A stretch of 64,000 bases of DNA from NCBI GenBank assembly GCA_026120185.1, contig JANUWF010001281.1, positions 934,501 to 998,500 of the forward strand, read 5' to 3'. The notes under the pieces are model-generated. The model was given only the letters and a program-made list of their open reading frames with translations. It was not told the origin of the DNA and did no database searches. A program made the position numbers and the translations under genes. Numbering within the stretch: position 1 is the first letter of the stretch; each line of letters begins with the position of its first letter. This DNA comes from Voacanga thouarsii. Its lineage: Eukaryota; Streptophyta; Magnoliopsida; Gentianales; Apocynaceae. This document shows positions 11,310 to 20,569 of this stretch, in pieces.

Positions 11310-11560
11310 GTAAATATTATTAAAAAGGAAAACCCCCAAGAAAGAAAAAAAATTAGGAAGTATAAAACTCATAAACCTCCTAAAAAATGTAAATGTTATA
11401 TATGTGGGGAAATAGGACATTTTTCATATGAATGCAAAAATAAGAAAGTAAATAGGGAAATGTTAAACACCTACCAAACCATAGATATAGAACCAAAATA
11501 TGATGTTGTATCATTAGAAGGCGATGAAGCTGATAATGATATTGATATCAAATGTTTCTA
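11310..11560 (+). pseudogene. EPRV fragment: CCHC finger segment (plus strand)
   Basis: The plus frame contains the Lys/Arg-rich coat-protein tail, an intact finger CYICGEIGHFSYEC (C-x2-C-x4-H-x4-C) and the downstream NTYQTIDIEPKYDVVSLEGD stretch. It is the same segment as 9340-9600 (minus), 16640-17030 (minus) and 22340-22640 (minus). It breaks off near 11560 into short unplaced sequence and then a TRIM-like terminal repeat (11615-11648). Confidence 0.8.
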
Positions 11561-11647
11561 CATCAGGCATATTTATTTCAACCGTATTTGTCTGCACTAT
11601 TTCTAATGGTTGAGATATATTAGAAGCCACTTACTCCACCAAAAGCT

Positions 11648-11867
11648 AGCTGTCAAGGAGGGGACATAGGAATCATTAGAAATAGTTATAGTCCACATAG
11701 AACTCCTGTCTTTATAGTAAAAAAACACAGTGAAATTGTTAGGGGTAAAAGTCGAATGGTTTATAACTATAAAAGACTAAATGACAATACAGTTGAAGAT
11801 AGTTATATTATTCATAATAAAGAACTTTTAATATTAAGAGTAAAAGATAGTTTTATTTACTCCATTT
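11648..11867 (+). pseudogene. EPRV fragment: N-terminal reverse transcriptase
   Basis: The plus frame reads the start of a caulimovirid RT. It has SPHRTPVFIVKKHSEIVRGK, then MVYNYKRLNDNTVEDSY, corresponding to the fingers region with the conserved R-x-V-x-N-Y-K-x-L-N pattern. It is bounded on both sides by TRIM-like terminal repeat sequence. The following RT part (FDLKS onwards) is found separately at about 14400. Confidence 0.8.
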
Positions 11868-12118
11868 AATGAAGCTACTTACTCCACCAAAAGCTAACTA
11901 TCAGGAAGAGGACTCAGAATCCCCTTAACTACCACCACACTTCAATGTGAAACTCTGCCTATCCTTTTGGGTCAACCTTGTGAGTATTATTCCTGTTGGC
12001 ATCCCAGCGAGAGTGGAACCCGAGATGTGTGGTTATGGAAGGCTCTGATACCATTTAAGGAAGCCATTTACTCCACCAAAAACTAGCTATCAAGGAAAGG
12101 ACTCAGAATCCCCTTGAC
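11868..12118 (-). mobile_element. TRIM-like unit: two ~65 bp direct repeats around an internal segment with a tRNA-iMet-type PBS
   Basis: On plus, a repeat starting CTACTTACTCCACCAAAAGC is followed by a ~120 bp internal segment ending GGCTCTGATACCATTTAAGG, then the same repeat again. Read on minus, the order is terminal repeat, TGGTATCAGAGCC (the usual primer binding site for initiator Met tRNA), internal sequence, terminal repeat. That is the architecture of a miniature LTR retrotransposon (TRIM/SMART). Further units lie at 15616-15868 and 17031-17740. An alternative is that the unit derives from the EPRV's own primer-binding region, since all copies touch EPRV fragments. Confidence 0.55.
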
Positions 12119-12240
12119 TCCCAAGAAAAACTTAACTAGTAGTTTGCAGAAGATGATAGATGATACTCATCTAGGATAATTAACATAGGAAGCATGTTTC
12201 TAATCTCTAAAGAGAGAAGAATTTGATTTTAAAAAAAAAA
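12119..12240 (+). other. EPRV leader in front of ORF1 (plus-strand copy)
   Basis: This matches the reverse complement of 10422-10535 closely, including the shared TAGTTTGCAGAAGATGATAG block and a poly-A run before the ATG. It directly follows a TRIM-like terminal repeat. Confidence 0.7.
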
Positions 12241-12762
12241 ATGGAAAGAAAGAAGTTAGAATATTTAGATCTTGCAAACAAGATTTTTGTTCGAAAAACA
12301 ACTTTGGATAAACATCAAATATGGTGTAGTTTTGAGGGACCAATTTTAAAATATAAATTTGAACACTTGTTTCATGGTTCAGACAGTCAACTTAATCTAG
12401 TGGTGGATCTAATAACAATCATCTTGAATAATCAATCAAAGCAAAACCAGGTTTTATCTGATTTATCAAGAACACATCTAGAACATAGAGATAAAATTGT
12501 TTTAGAACTAGAACAATTAAAATCTAATTTAGATTACATTAAAAATAGCTTACATATTAAGAAATTTAGAAATTTTCCTACTAAAGAAGATTTAAGTCAA
12601 ATAATATTAGGATTAGTACATCCTAAAATAGAAATCCAACAAATCTTAAAAAATACTACGAAAGAAATTTTAGAGGTAAAACAATTCTTTGAACAAAGTA
12701 AGAAGATACAATCTTCAGTAGATAAACATTGTAAAATGATATTAGGAATCCATAATGAGTGA
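12241..12762 (+). pseudogene. EPRV ORF1, longest surviving copy (174 codons, open)
   Basis: The open frame from ATG 12241 reads MERKKLEYLDLA, a hallmark of badnavirus ORF1 (DUF1319-like). Mostly helical, charged sequence follows (VLELEQLKSNLDYIKNSLHI; KIEIQQILKNTTKEI). An upstream in-frame TTG at 12223 adds six residues; I prefer the ATG after the poly-A run. It ends TGA at 12760-12762 and overlaps the ORF2 ATG (12755) by 8 nt (ATGAGTGA), a compact arrangement expected of a polycistronic pararetroviral RNA. It is open but sits in a rearranged locus and is called a viral relic. Other partial copies: 9966-10421, 14104-14190, 15470-15545, 22641-22703. Confidence 0.8.
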
Positions 12763-13085
12763 TCTAATAAATAATTCTAATTATCAATCTACTTTAATAG
12801 AAAGCAGAAAATATTTAGAAGAATCTGTAGGTATCTTTGATAAAGATAACATTATAAATAAGAATATCACGACCCTAGGTGATAAAGCTCTTATCAGGAA
12901 AAATAATGTAATAACCCTATCGTTGCTTGAAATAATTGAAAAAAATAGAGACTCCAATCAGAGATACTGAAATCTCTAATAAATTAAATTTCATTAGTAA
13001 ATCTTTAGAATGTTTAAACCTAGAAACAAGTAAGAAACCTGTAAGAAGACCAAAATCTCATATTTTTGCCACTTGGAAAAAATAA
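12755..13085 (+). pseudogene. EPRV ORF2, one frameshift
   Basis: This starts MSDLINNSNYQSTLIESRKY and is open to 12970. A shift in the run of seven A near 12938 moves the natural continuation into another frame. That frame carries NKLNFISKSLECLNLE and a basic Pro-containing tail KKPVRRPKSHIFATWKK, ending TAA at 13083-13085. The stop shares one base with the next ATG (TAATG). A short basic-tailed, nucleic-acid-binding ORF2 between ORF1 and the polyprotein is what badnaviruses have. A second copy is at 22700-22945 and a fragment at 14195-14275. Confidence 0.7.
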
Positions 13086-13685
13086 TGACATACAAAATTG
13101 AGACTTTGGATATACCTGAAGAACAACCTGAATTTAGAATAATCCATGAGATTATTAATCTAAGTGAAGTCGAGATCCTTAAATACTGGATCTTACATAA
13201 ATATAGCATTTATAACCTAATGACTAACGAATTAGTTCATAACTGGGAAGACATAGAGAAATTTTAAGATGACATTTGTAGGATTGTTAGATAAAGAGAA
13301 ATTAAATATAGTTATTTATGGTAGAATAGCAAGGGTAATAGACAAAGCTAAAAAGATTAGACGCTTTAAGATTGTAGAAACTATTGTTAATCCAAAAGAA
13401 CAATTAGCGAATTTTAGGGATAATAAGATTCAACCTATTACCCCTAAATATTTGTATAATTATAGTCTTAGTAGAAATCATAAACTAGTTAACCTATATA
13501 AGGAAAATTTTGTATCAAATCCAAATGATAAAAGTACATCTATCTTACTAATAATTGCTAGAGAAAGTAGGGATGCATTGTTAAGAGAAAGCAATGAATT
13601 ATTTCACTTAGGATGTATTATGATAGATATTAAAGGAATCCATAGGAAAGAATTAGGAGCTAAAGTTTTTCTGATTTTTGTGGTA
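13085..13685 (+). pseudogene. EPRV ORF3 N-terminal region (movement-protein side)
   Basis: This begins at the ATG overlapping the ORF2 stop. It reads about 60 codons to a stop at 13265-13267, then continues in another frame (from about 13269) with VNPKEQLANFRDNKI, SRNHKLVNLYKENF and FHLGCIMIDIKGIHRKELGA. The last resembles the badnavirus segment at the start of the movement protein domain (FH/Y-x-G-x-I-x-x-x-I-K-x-x-x-R). After about 13685 the plus frame no longer fits and the minus strand reads a dUTPase-like domain instead, so this is a tail-to-tail junction. The remainder of a movement protein is at 23215-23705 (minus). Confidence 0.7.
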
Positions 13686-14103
13686 TTATCATCATCGGTA
13701 ATTAAATATTTGAGAAAGATCCCTTGAACTATTCTTTCTCCTTTTTCTAATTGTATGGGTATACAATTATTATTTTTAACAATTATTTTTATTTGTTCTT
13801 TGTAGTTAGAATCTATTATTTCAACTGTATTAGCTAATGAAATTCCTTTTTCATGAAGTGATGACCTCGAAGTAATTATCAAGACTTCGTCTATATTCAT
13901 TTCTACAGTTATTCTAGTATCTATTACTAATGTAGATAATAGGTTAATAACTACTATTTAGGTAAGCTAATGTTATATCCTACACTTCTTATGGTTTGTC
14001 TTTTAGGAAGGACAACCTCAAAGGGTTTAATCTTTTTAGCTTTGTCTATTACACTTTATATTCTACCATAAGTAACTATATTTCATTTCTCTTTATCAAA
14101 TTT
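13685..14103 (-). pseudogene. EPRV-associated dUTPase-like domain
   Basis: The minus strand shows four of the five trimeric dUTPase motifs in order: SVGYN (motif 1, canonical A-x-G-x-D-L), SRSSLHEKGI (motif 2, P-R-S-S-L-x-x-K-G), IIDSNYKEQIKI (motif 3, G-x-I-D-x-x-Y-x-G-x-I) and GERIVQGIF (motif 4, G-x-R-I-A-Q). Motif 1 has Asn instead of Asp, and two consecutive stops plus a frameshift separate it from motif 2. Motif 5 (glycine-rich) is not seen. dUTPases remove dUTP and limit uracil in cDNA. The domain is fused at about 14044-14103 to polyprotein N-terminal sequence also present on plus at 13293-13365. A few badnavirus polyproteins are reported to carry dUTPase domains. Confidence 0.75.
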
Positions 14104-14190
14104 ATATTTTGAAATTGGTCCCTCAAAACTACACAAGATTTGATGTTTATTCGAAGTTATTTTTCGAACAAAAATCCTGTCTGCAGGATC
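14104..14190 (-). pseudogene. EPRV fragment: short ORF1 piece (minus)
   Basis: About 85 bp match the ORF1 region around HQIWCSFEGPI (plus copy 12290-12360) in reverse orientation. It is directly followed on plus by an ORF2 tail piece at 14195. Confidence 0.65.
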
Positions 14191-14194
14191 TACC

Positions 14195-14330
14195 AAATAG
14201 AAACTCTAATCAGAGATACTGAAATCTCTAATAAGTTAAATTTCGTTAGTAAATCTTTAGAAGGTTTAAACCTAGAAGTTTATGAGGTATTCATCTTTCT
14301 AGAGCTAGAATAATGCATTATGAAGAACAG
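14195..14330 (+). pseudogene. EPRV fragments: ORF2 tail and short unplaced piece
   Basis: 14195-14275 matches the ORF2 segment at 12935-13025 (IRDTEISNKLNF and following). 14280-14340 is another short piece of viral-looking sequence I cannot place. Then 14343-14365 repeats GCATTGTTAAGAGAAAGCAA, also present at 13574. This is a patchwork of pieces under 100 bp. Confidence 0.5.
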
Positions 14331-14399
14331 AGTAAAAAGATACAATCGGATGCATTGTTAAGAGAAAGCAATAGATGCTTGGTGTTCATTGAATGAACA

Positions 14400-15469
<1,070 letters not shown>

Positions 15470-15475
<6 letters not shown>

Positions 15476-15615
15476 TTCAAAACTACACTATATTTGATGT
15501 TTATTCGAAGTTGTTTTTGAACAAAAATCCTGTCTGCAAGATCGAGCTTCAACATCATCAGTCATACCTGCAGTGACGTGAAAAAGAGTTTTACATATAT
15601 TAGAGCAGTTATTTA
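15470..15615 (-). pseudogene. EPRV fragment: ORF1 piece (minus) plus short unplaced sequence
   Basis: 15470-15545 is a reverse-complement match to ORF1 around 12285-12345, the same block as 14104-14190, here joined directly to RNase H sequence. 15546-15615 holds no recognisable coding sequence. Confidence 0.6.
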
Positions 15616-15868
15616 AGAAAGCCATTTACTCCACCAAAAGCTAGTTGTTAGGGAGAGGACTCAAAATCTCTTTAACTACCACCACACTTCGGTGTGCAAC
15701 TCTGCCTCCCCTGTTGGGTCAACCTTGTGAGTATTATTCCCGTTGGCAACTCAGCGAGAGTCGAACCCGAGACGTGTGGGTAAGGATGGCTCTGATACCA
15801 TTTAAGGAAGCCACTTACTCCACCAAAAGCTAGCTGTTATAGAGAGGACTCAGAATCCCCTTAACTAC
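15616..15868 (-). mobile_element. TRIM-like unit with tRNA-iMet-type PBS
   Basis: Direct repeats of about 65 bp start near 15622 and 15809 (GCCA(T/C)TTACTCCACCAAAAG) and flank an internal segment that ends GGCTCTGATACCATTTAAGG at about 15789-15808. On minus the order is terminal repeat, TGGTATCAGAGCC, internal, terminal repeat. It separates RT/ORF1 fragments from the unassigned ORF remnant to the right. Confidence 0.55.
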
Positions 15869-15869
15869 T

Positions 15870-16140
15870 GGTTTTTCATATCCAAAGTATGATGGATTTC
15901 TTTTTTTTTCATATCCAAAGTACTATTCAGGATATGAAGATGTCTTGATAATGCTTTGAGTATGTCAACATATTGTTTGTGGTTACGAAATTTCCACAGA
16001 TTATCTAAAAGAGTTTGTTGCTCAAAGGGAATAGGAAAATCAGATGCAAACTGTAGAGGCTAGACCTTTAAAGAATAAGGTCCAAATCAAAAATTTAAGA
16101 CCTTAGCTAAATTTGATGATCTGAATTCCATCTACAAAAT
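15870..16140 (-). pseudogene. Second unassigned ORF remnant in the EPRV mosaic
   Basis: The minus frame between about 15950 and 16055 gives QFASDFPIPFEQQTLLDNLW and NHKQYVDILKALSRHLHIL, clearly protein-like. Upstream, degenerate sequence around FVDGIQIIKFS recurs at about 19680-19730. I do not recognise a family. It could be another part of the same unknown ORF as 11016-11300, or a host exon carried along. Confidence 0.35.
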
Positions 16141-16299
16141 TTAAATATTGCTAATATGATGGAGTTTTAGTGATAGAATATCTGTCAAAGTAATTCGAGT
16201 CTATGAGTCTGTGAATCACACTTTATCATTACTTTTGCTTTATGCCAGAGAAAAACTGATGAGATGTGTCTTTAGTAAAAAGGAGGTGAAATTGTTGTC

Positions 16300-16597
16300 C
16301 CACCACTTAAATAGGAACTTGTTAGAAAGCACAATGTCCCACTGCTTTTCGGAAAAGTCAAGTAGTCTTTAATTTTCCAAAGAGTCATTTTAGCATTTGC
16401 TTTTCCGAAAGGCCAAGTAATTTCCCAAGAGTCTTTTAGCCTTTAGTTTCCCGAAAGGTCAAACAAATTATGGCTTTTTGAAGAGTCGTTTTAGGAAAAA
16501 GCTAAGGATGGTTTATAAAAGGACCATTCATTCTCTCACTAAGGACACACCCCTTCAGTTGAGAGATTCCTCAATACTTGTGCTTCTTGTGTGCTTA
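16300..16597 (+). promoter_or_regulatory. Candidate EPRV promoter and leader start
   Basis: A TATAAAA box at 16514-16520 is followed by a C/T-rich start-like stretch (TTCATTCTCTCACTAAGG). Upstream are three imperfect copies of TTTTCCGAAAGGCCAAGTAA at about 16348-16375, 16395-16425 and 16440-16470. Repeated upstream elements plus a strong TATA box resemble caulimovirid promoters. The leader breaks off at about 16598, where inverted coat-protein-region sequence begins. Activity is unknown. Confidence 0.5.
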
Positions 16598-17030
16598 TGA
16601 AATCTTGCCATTTATGATTACATTTCTTATATTTATTGAGTTCTAAATTATATTTATTTTTCAAAAAAATAGGATGATTATCTAGGTTCCAATCTTCATT
16701 CATGTTTAATAAATTAAGATCTTCAAAGTCCTTAAGTTTATCTAACATGTCAGATATGCTACAATAACTCATGATATCACTATCATTATTAGCTTCATCG
16801 CCTTCTAATGATACCACATCATATTCTGGTTCTATATCTAAGGTTTGGTAGGTATTTAACCTTTCCCTATTTACGTTTTTATTTTTGCATTCATATGTAA
16901 AATGTCATATTTCTCCACATATATAACATTTACATTTTTTAGGAGGTTTATGAGTTTTAAACTTCCTAATTTGATTCCTTCTTGGGGGTTTTCATTTTTG
17001 ATAATATTTACTTCTTTTTAACTTCCACCA
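16598..17030 (-). pseudogene. EPRV fragment: CCHC finger to start of second Cys-motif region (minus)
   Basis: The minus frame has the KTHKPPKKCKCYICGEI finger in which the expected Gly codon is a stop (GGA to TGA, around 16905). The tail NTYQTLDIEPEYDVVSLEGD and the DMLDKLKDFEDLNLLNMNED segment also seen at 6593-7235 follow. Its second Cys motif is cut off at 16598 by the junction to promoter-like sequence. This copy shows the arrangement without the solo LTR present at 7236. Confidence 0.8.
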
Positions 17031-17740
17031 TTTAAGAAAGCCACTTACTCCACCAAAAGCTAGTTGTCAAGGAGAGGACTCAGAATCTCCTTAACTACCA
17101 CCACGTTTTGGTATGCAACTTTGCCTGCCCCGTTGGGTCAACCTTGTGAGTATTATTCCCATTGGCATCTCAGCGAGAGTCGAACCTGAGACTTGTGGGT
17201 AAGGAAGGCTCTGATACCATTTAAGGAAGCCACTTACTCCACCAAAAGCCAGTTGCCAAGGAGAGGACTCATAATCCCCTTAACTACCACCACGCTTCGG
17301 TGTGCAACTCTGCCTGCCCCGTTGGGTTAACCTTGTGAGTATTATTCCCATTGGCATCTCAGCGAGAGTCGAACCTGAGACTTGTGGATAAGGAAGGCTC
17401 TGATACCATTTAAGGAAGCCACTTACTCCACCAAAAGCTAGCTATTAGGGAGAGGACTTAGAATCCTGTAACTACAATTTAAGGAAGTCACTTACTCTAC
17501 CAAAATCTAGCTGTTATGGAGAGGACTCAGAATCCCCTTAACTACCAACACGCTTCAGGGTGCAACTTTACCTGCCATGTTGGGTCAACCTTGTGAGTAT
17601 TATTTTCATTGGTAACTCAGCGACAGTTGAACCCGAGACGTGCAAGTAAGGAAAGCTATAATACCATTTAAGGAAGCCGCTTACTCCACCAAAAGCTAGC
17701 TGTCAGGGATAGGACTCAAAATCCCCTTAACTACTAATTT
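17031..17740 (-). repeat. Tandem array of TRIM-like units with repeated tRNA-iMet-type PBS
   Basis: Terminal-repeat copies (GCCACTTACTCCACCAAAAG and variants) start near 17038, 17227, 17416, 17487 and 17676. Internal segments between them contain GTTGGGTCAACCTTGTGAGTA, AGCGAGAGTCGAACC and, near 17210 and 17400, GGCTCTGATACCATTTAAGG. One internal segment is missing between the third and fourth copies. The period is about 188 bp, as expected if neighbouring miniature LTR elements recombined through their short terminal repeats. The internal GGGTTCGACTCTCGCTG (minus) resembles a tRNA T-arm. Confidence 0.65.
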
Positions 17741-17807
17741 TTAATGAAATTCATACCTATAATTAATTTAAAATTCATAGGTCATACCCATGTTGTTGGT
17801 AAGAAAT
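17741..17807. other. Unassigned 67 bp AT-rich stretch
   Basis: Nothing recognisable; it lies between the TRIM-like array and the solo Gypsy LTR. Confidence 0.6.
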
Positions 17808-19335
17808 TGATAGGGCCTAAATTAGTCATATATTTCCTAGTTATTCGAAGCCATTTTGTGATACATTTTGTGCAATAATAGGTCATATTCATTCATATTT
17901 GAGATTTTACCTTTGCAAAGGTATTTTGTGAATTATTTTAGATTTTAGGAGTAAAATAAGGCAAAATAATCGCTAAACAAACTAGAGGCGGTGTCGGCCA
18001 GGACAGGATAGGCGGCACCGGCCTCGTGCTATTGGCACATACTTCGAGATAATGAAAAATTAGTGAAACAAGAGTTGAACAGATCACAACCGGTGCCATT
18101 GGGAGCCCAGAGGCGTTGCCGGTTGTAATCTGGAAGGAGTGGCACGAAAATTGAGAAAAATTGGTGAATGGACAGAGAGATAGAATGCAACCGGCGTCGG
18201 CCCTAGGCAGGATAGGCAGCACCGGCTATGCACAGGTGCAAAGGCGGTGCCTCAATTTTTGTGTGCGTTTTTGGCAATTTTCAAAGTTTTAGTATTTTTC
18301 TACTTCTATTCGACTAGAAACCCTAGAGAGATGAATTTAGGCATTCCTAAAGCTTATAAATAGAAGAAAAACACAAGTTTAAAGGATGAATTGAAGGTGT
18401 AGAATAGAAAATCACTCAAAATCAGGGAGGGATTCATCAAATTAAGGAGGATTGTACAAGAAAGTCTATGAAGGAAGAAGAATGATGCTTGTCTATGAGT
18501 GCTTTCTTTTCTTGCACAATGATATATTAATTGTTTTATTGTAATTTGACATTGTTTTCGGTATTCATGATTTTTAGAGTTACTTTGATCTTTTGATTAA
18601 TTGATTGTTATTCTTGGTAAATAATTACTTATGCTGATTACGAGATTAATTTGTTGCTTCTTTCTCCAATTAACTTGCTTGGAAAAGGGTTTGATGGTGG
18701 TCTCAATTCATTAATTTCATGTTTGTTGTCTATTAACTTGCTTGGAAAAAGGGTTAATTGCTAAAAACTGGGTAATTAAAGGTTAATTGATGTTTGCCAG
18801 GATATGGATTCATTGGGTAATTTCATGTTTTAAATTTGCCAGGATATGGAAATTTAATCAAGGATTGTGTTTAATGCATCTTTTGGGTGAATTAGTTGAG
18901 ATATGATATGTGATGCTAATTTGTCTAGAAGATAGTGATTTTATGGATTAGAAAAGAAGTGAATCTATCTTAATCCTTCATGATGATAAGAGAATGATTA
19001 GTTATGATAATGATTGGGTACTTTAAGGTTATATTTGTCAAAATAATGGTTTGAGTTACATAATTCTCCATCCTTGGCATGTATATATTCTTTTATTTTT
19101 ATTTTATTTTCCTTTTTATTCTTTTTCACTTAATGGAGTCGGTTAAACAATGAAAGAAAAGTGATTACTGCATACTTGTTCCTTAAGGATTGATACTTGT
19201 TTTAAACCTTATGCTATGCTTAATGATGAGTACGTTTGCTCATATGTGTAATTTGAGGTTAATTTTTTAATTTAAACTTGATTGGGAATGTGTTTGTTTT
19301 TACATAATTTTTTATACCTAAATTCGTACACATCA
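17808..19335 (+). mobile_element. Solo Gypsy (Athila/Tat-like) LTR, 1.53 kb
   Basis: This starts TGATAGGGCCTAAATT and ends TACACATCA. It is flanked by GAAAT (17803-17807) and AAAAT (19336-19340), a possible 5 bp duplication with one mismatch. It matches, in opposite orientation, the LTR at 3570-4713, and more distantly 25500-26903. A GC-rich block with repeated GGCACCGGC/GGCGTCGG motifs (17985-18250) stands out from the AT-rich rest. Minus ORF 17938-18222 crosses this block but has no protein signature. It lies next to the protease fragment of the EPRV mosaic. Confidence 0.85.
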
Positions 19336-19675
19336 AAAATATTTTTTACTATTAAACTTAATAGTGAAGTCTACTAATCTTTCATCTCTTCTTCTAGTAT
19401 TTTCTACTGTGTCTATTACAGTGGAGCCTGCTTCTGATTTTTTAAGGTATTTATTAGGTACTAAATCTTTATGGATTTGGCACATAGTAGCACCAGCATC
19501 AATTATTCTTGATAATGTTATAGTATGTGTATCTGGGAATTCTATAGTAGAAACAGTATTGAGCAAATTATTTGTCCTATATTTTCCTAATGTTAAATTT
19601 TGCTCATCTTTGAAAGGTTCAAGAACATTTTCAAGACTATTTCGTTCTTCTATGATGATTCAATCGAATTTTTGA
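19336..19675 (-). pseudogene. EPRV fragment: aspartic protease
   Basis: The minus frame starts from the same ENVLEP...LTLGKY segment that ends the 6593-7198 fragment. It continues into a retropepsin-like domain with active-site box RIIDAGATMCQIHKDLVP (around 19440-19500), followed by NTRRRDERLVDFTIKFNSKK. The canonical D-T/S-G is D-A-G here. In the badnavirus polyprotein the protease lies between the Cys motif and RT, and this copy supplies that link. It is cut at 19336 by the solo LTR. Confidence 0.75.
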
Positions 19676-20330
19676 GACCTGTGCTGAACTTGATGATTTG
19701 AATTCCATATACAAAATTTAAAAAACATTTTATATTTAGATCTTTAAAGATCTACTATCTTTATGGTTGGTTAAACCATAGGCTATACTTGGGCTCCGAT
19801 AATTTAATATGGTTCCCAGAACAGTTTTGAATACTGTACTATAACCATTTCAGGGTTATTTCCTGACTAGATAGATATTATTAGGTTAAGCCCAACATGT
19901 TTGTTATTAGGCAATGGGCTTTATAACCAATCTAAGATGAATACCTCAAAAACTTTATCTTTAAATAAACAAGATAATTTAGAAATATCAAATACATGGT
20001 TTAGTATGGATCAAATAATGGAACAATGCACTGTCACGCAGGCATTACATAGTTTAGCCCAACTAGAGTTAAATTCTTTTAATACTTTAAATAGATTATA
20101 TATAAAAATAGAACCTGACTATGAGAATCATAAAAATAGTGAACTCTTTCTTCTTCGTAAAAATTGGGTAAAAGAATAAATTGGCATTGAAGAAGAAAAA
20201 CATGTTGATTGGTATTTTTAACATCTTTATTCAAATGAAGAAGATCCTTCAGATGCCTAGAAAGTTTCATACTATAATTCCTGAGGCTATCCTTCCTAAA
20301 AAACAAATCGTAGGGACATATCATAACCTA
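19676..20330 (+). pseudogene. EPRV-derived plus-strand coding remnant, domain not assigned
   Basis: From about 19930 the frame has NKQDNLEISNTWFSMDQIME, a helical LAQLELNSFNTLNRLYIKIE stretch and NSELFLLRKNWVKE, then after a stop an acidic segment. The position and composition suggest polyprotein sequence between movement and coat proteins, but no family motif is visible. 19680-19740 repeats the FVYGIQIIKFS sequence of the remnant at 16090-16140. It changes at about 20320 to minus-strand second-Cys-motif sequence. Confidence 0.45.
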
Positions 20331-20569
20331 GGTGTTATTTTGCACAAAATCTATAAATTGCTATATTACATGTTATGCAATAAGTTCGATGTTTCTCAAT
20401 TAAGAATTTTAAACAAATTTCACATCTATCTTTAAATTTTGTGAAATCTTGCCAATTATTATTACATGTCTTATATTTATTAAGTTCTAAATTATATTTA
20501 TTTTTTAGAAAAATAGGATTGTTATCTAGGTTCCAATCTTCACTCATGTTTAATAAATTAAGGTATTCA
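20320..20569 (-). pseudogene. EPRV fragment: second Cys-motif region, left of solo LTR
   Basis: The minus frame shows the same CEICLKFLIEKHRTYC segment with the x11 spacing and the NEDWNLDNNPIFLKNKY-type sequence as at 6593-7198. In the last visible part CRFCAK is retained. It is split by the family A solo LTR (20570-22286) and continues at 22287 with DMLDKLKDF. Confidence 0.8.

Noticed and set aside
12994..13209. 71-codon minus ORF
   Set aside because: Antisense to EPRV ORF2/ORF3 sequence on plus.
16539..16597. End of the minus ORF 16539-16817 as genuine coat-protein sequence
   Set aside because: After about 16598 the translation departs from the other copies and the DNA belongs to the promoter-like segment.
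17200..17225. GGCTCTGATACCA runs taken as 3' ends of real tRNA-Met genes
   Set aside because: No full cloverleaf sequence precedes them; on the other strand they are standard tRNA-iMet primer binding sites.
17031..17740. CRISPR-like array because of regular ~188 bp spacing
   Set aside because: Repeats are long, spacers are themselves repeats, and the setting is eukaryotic; this is a tandem array of TRIM-like units.
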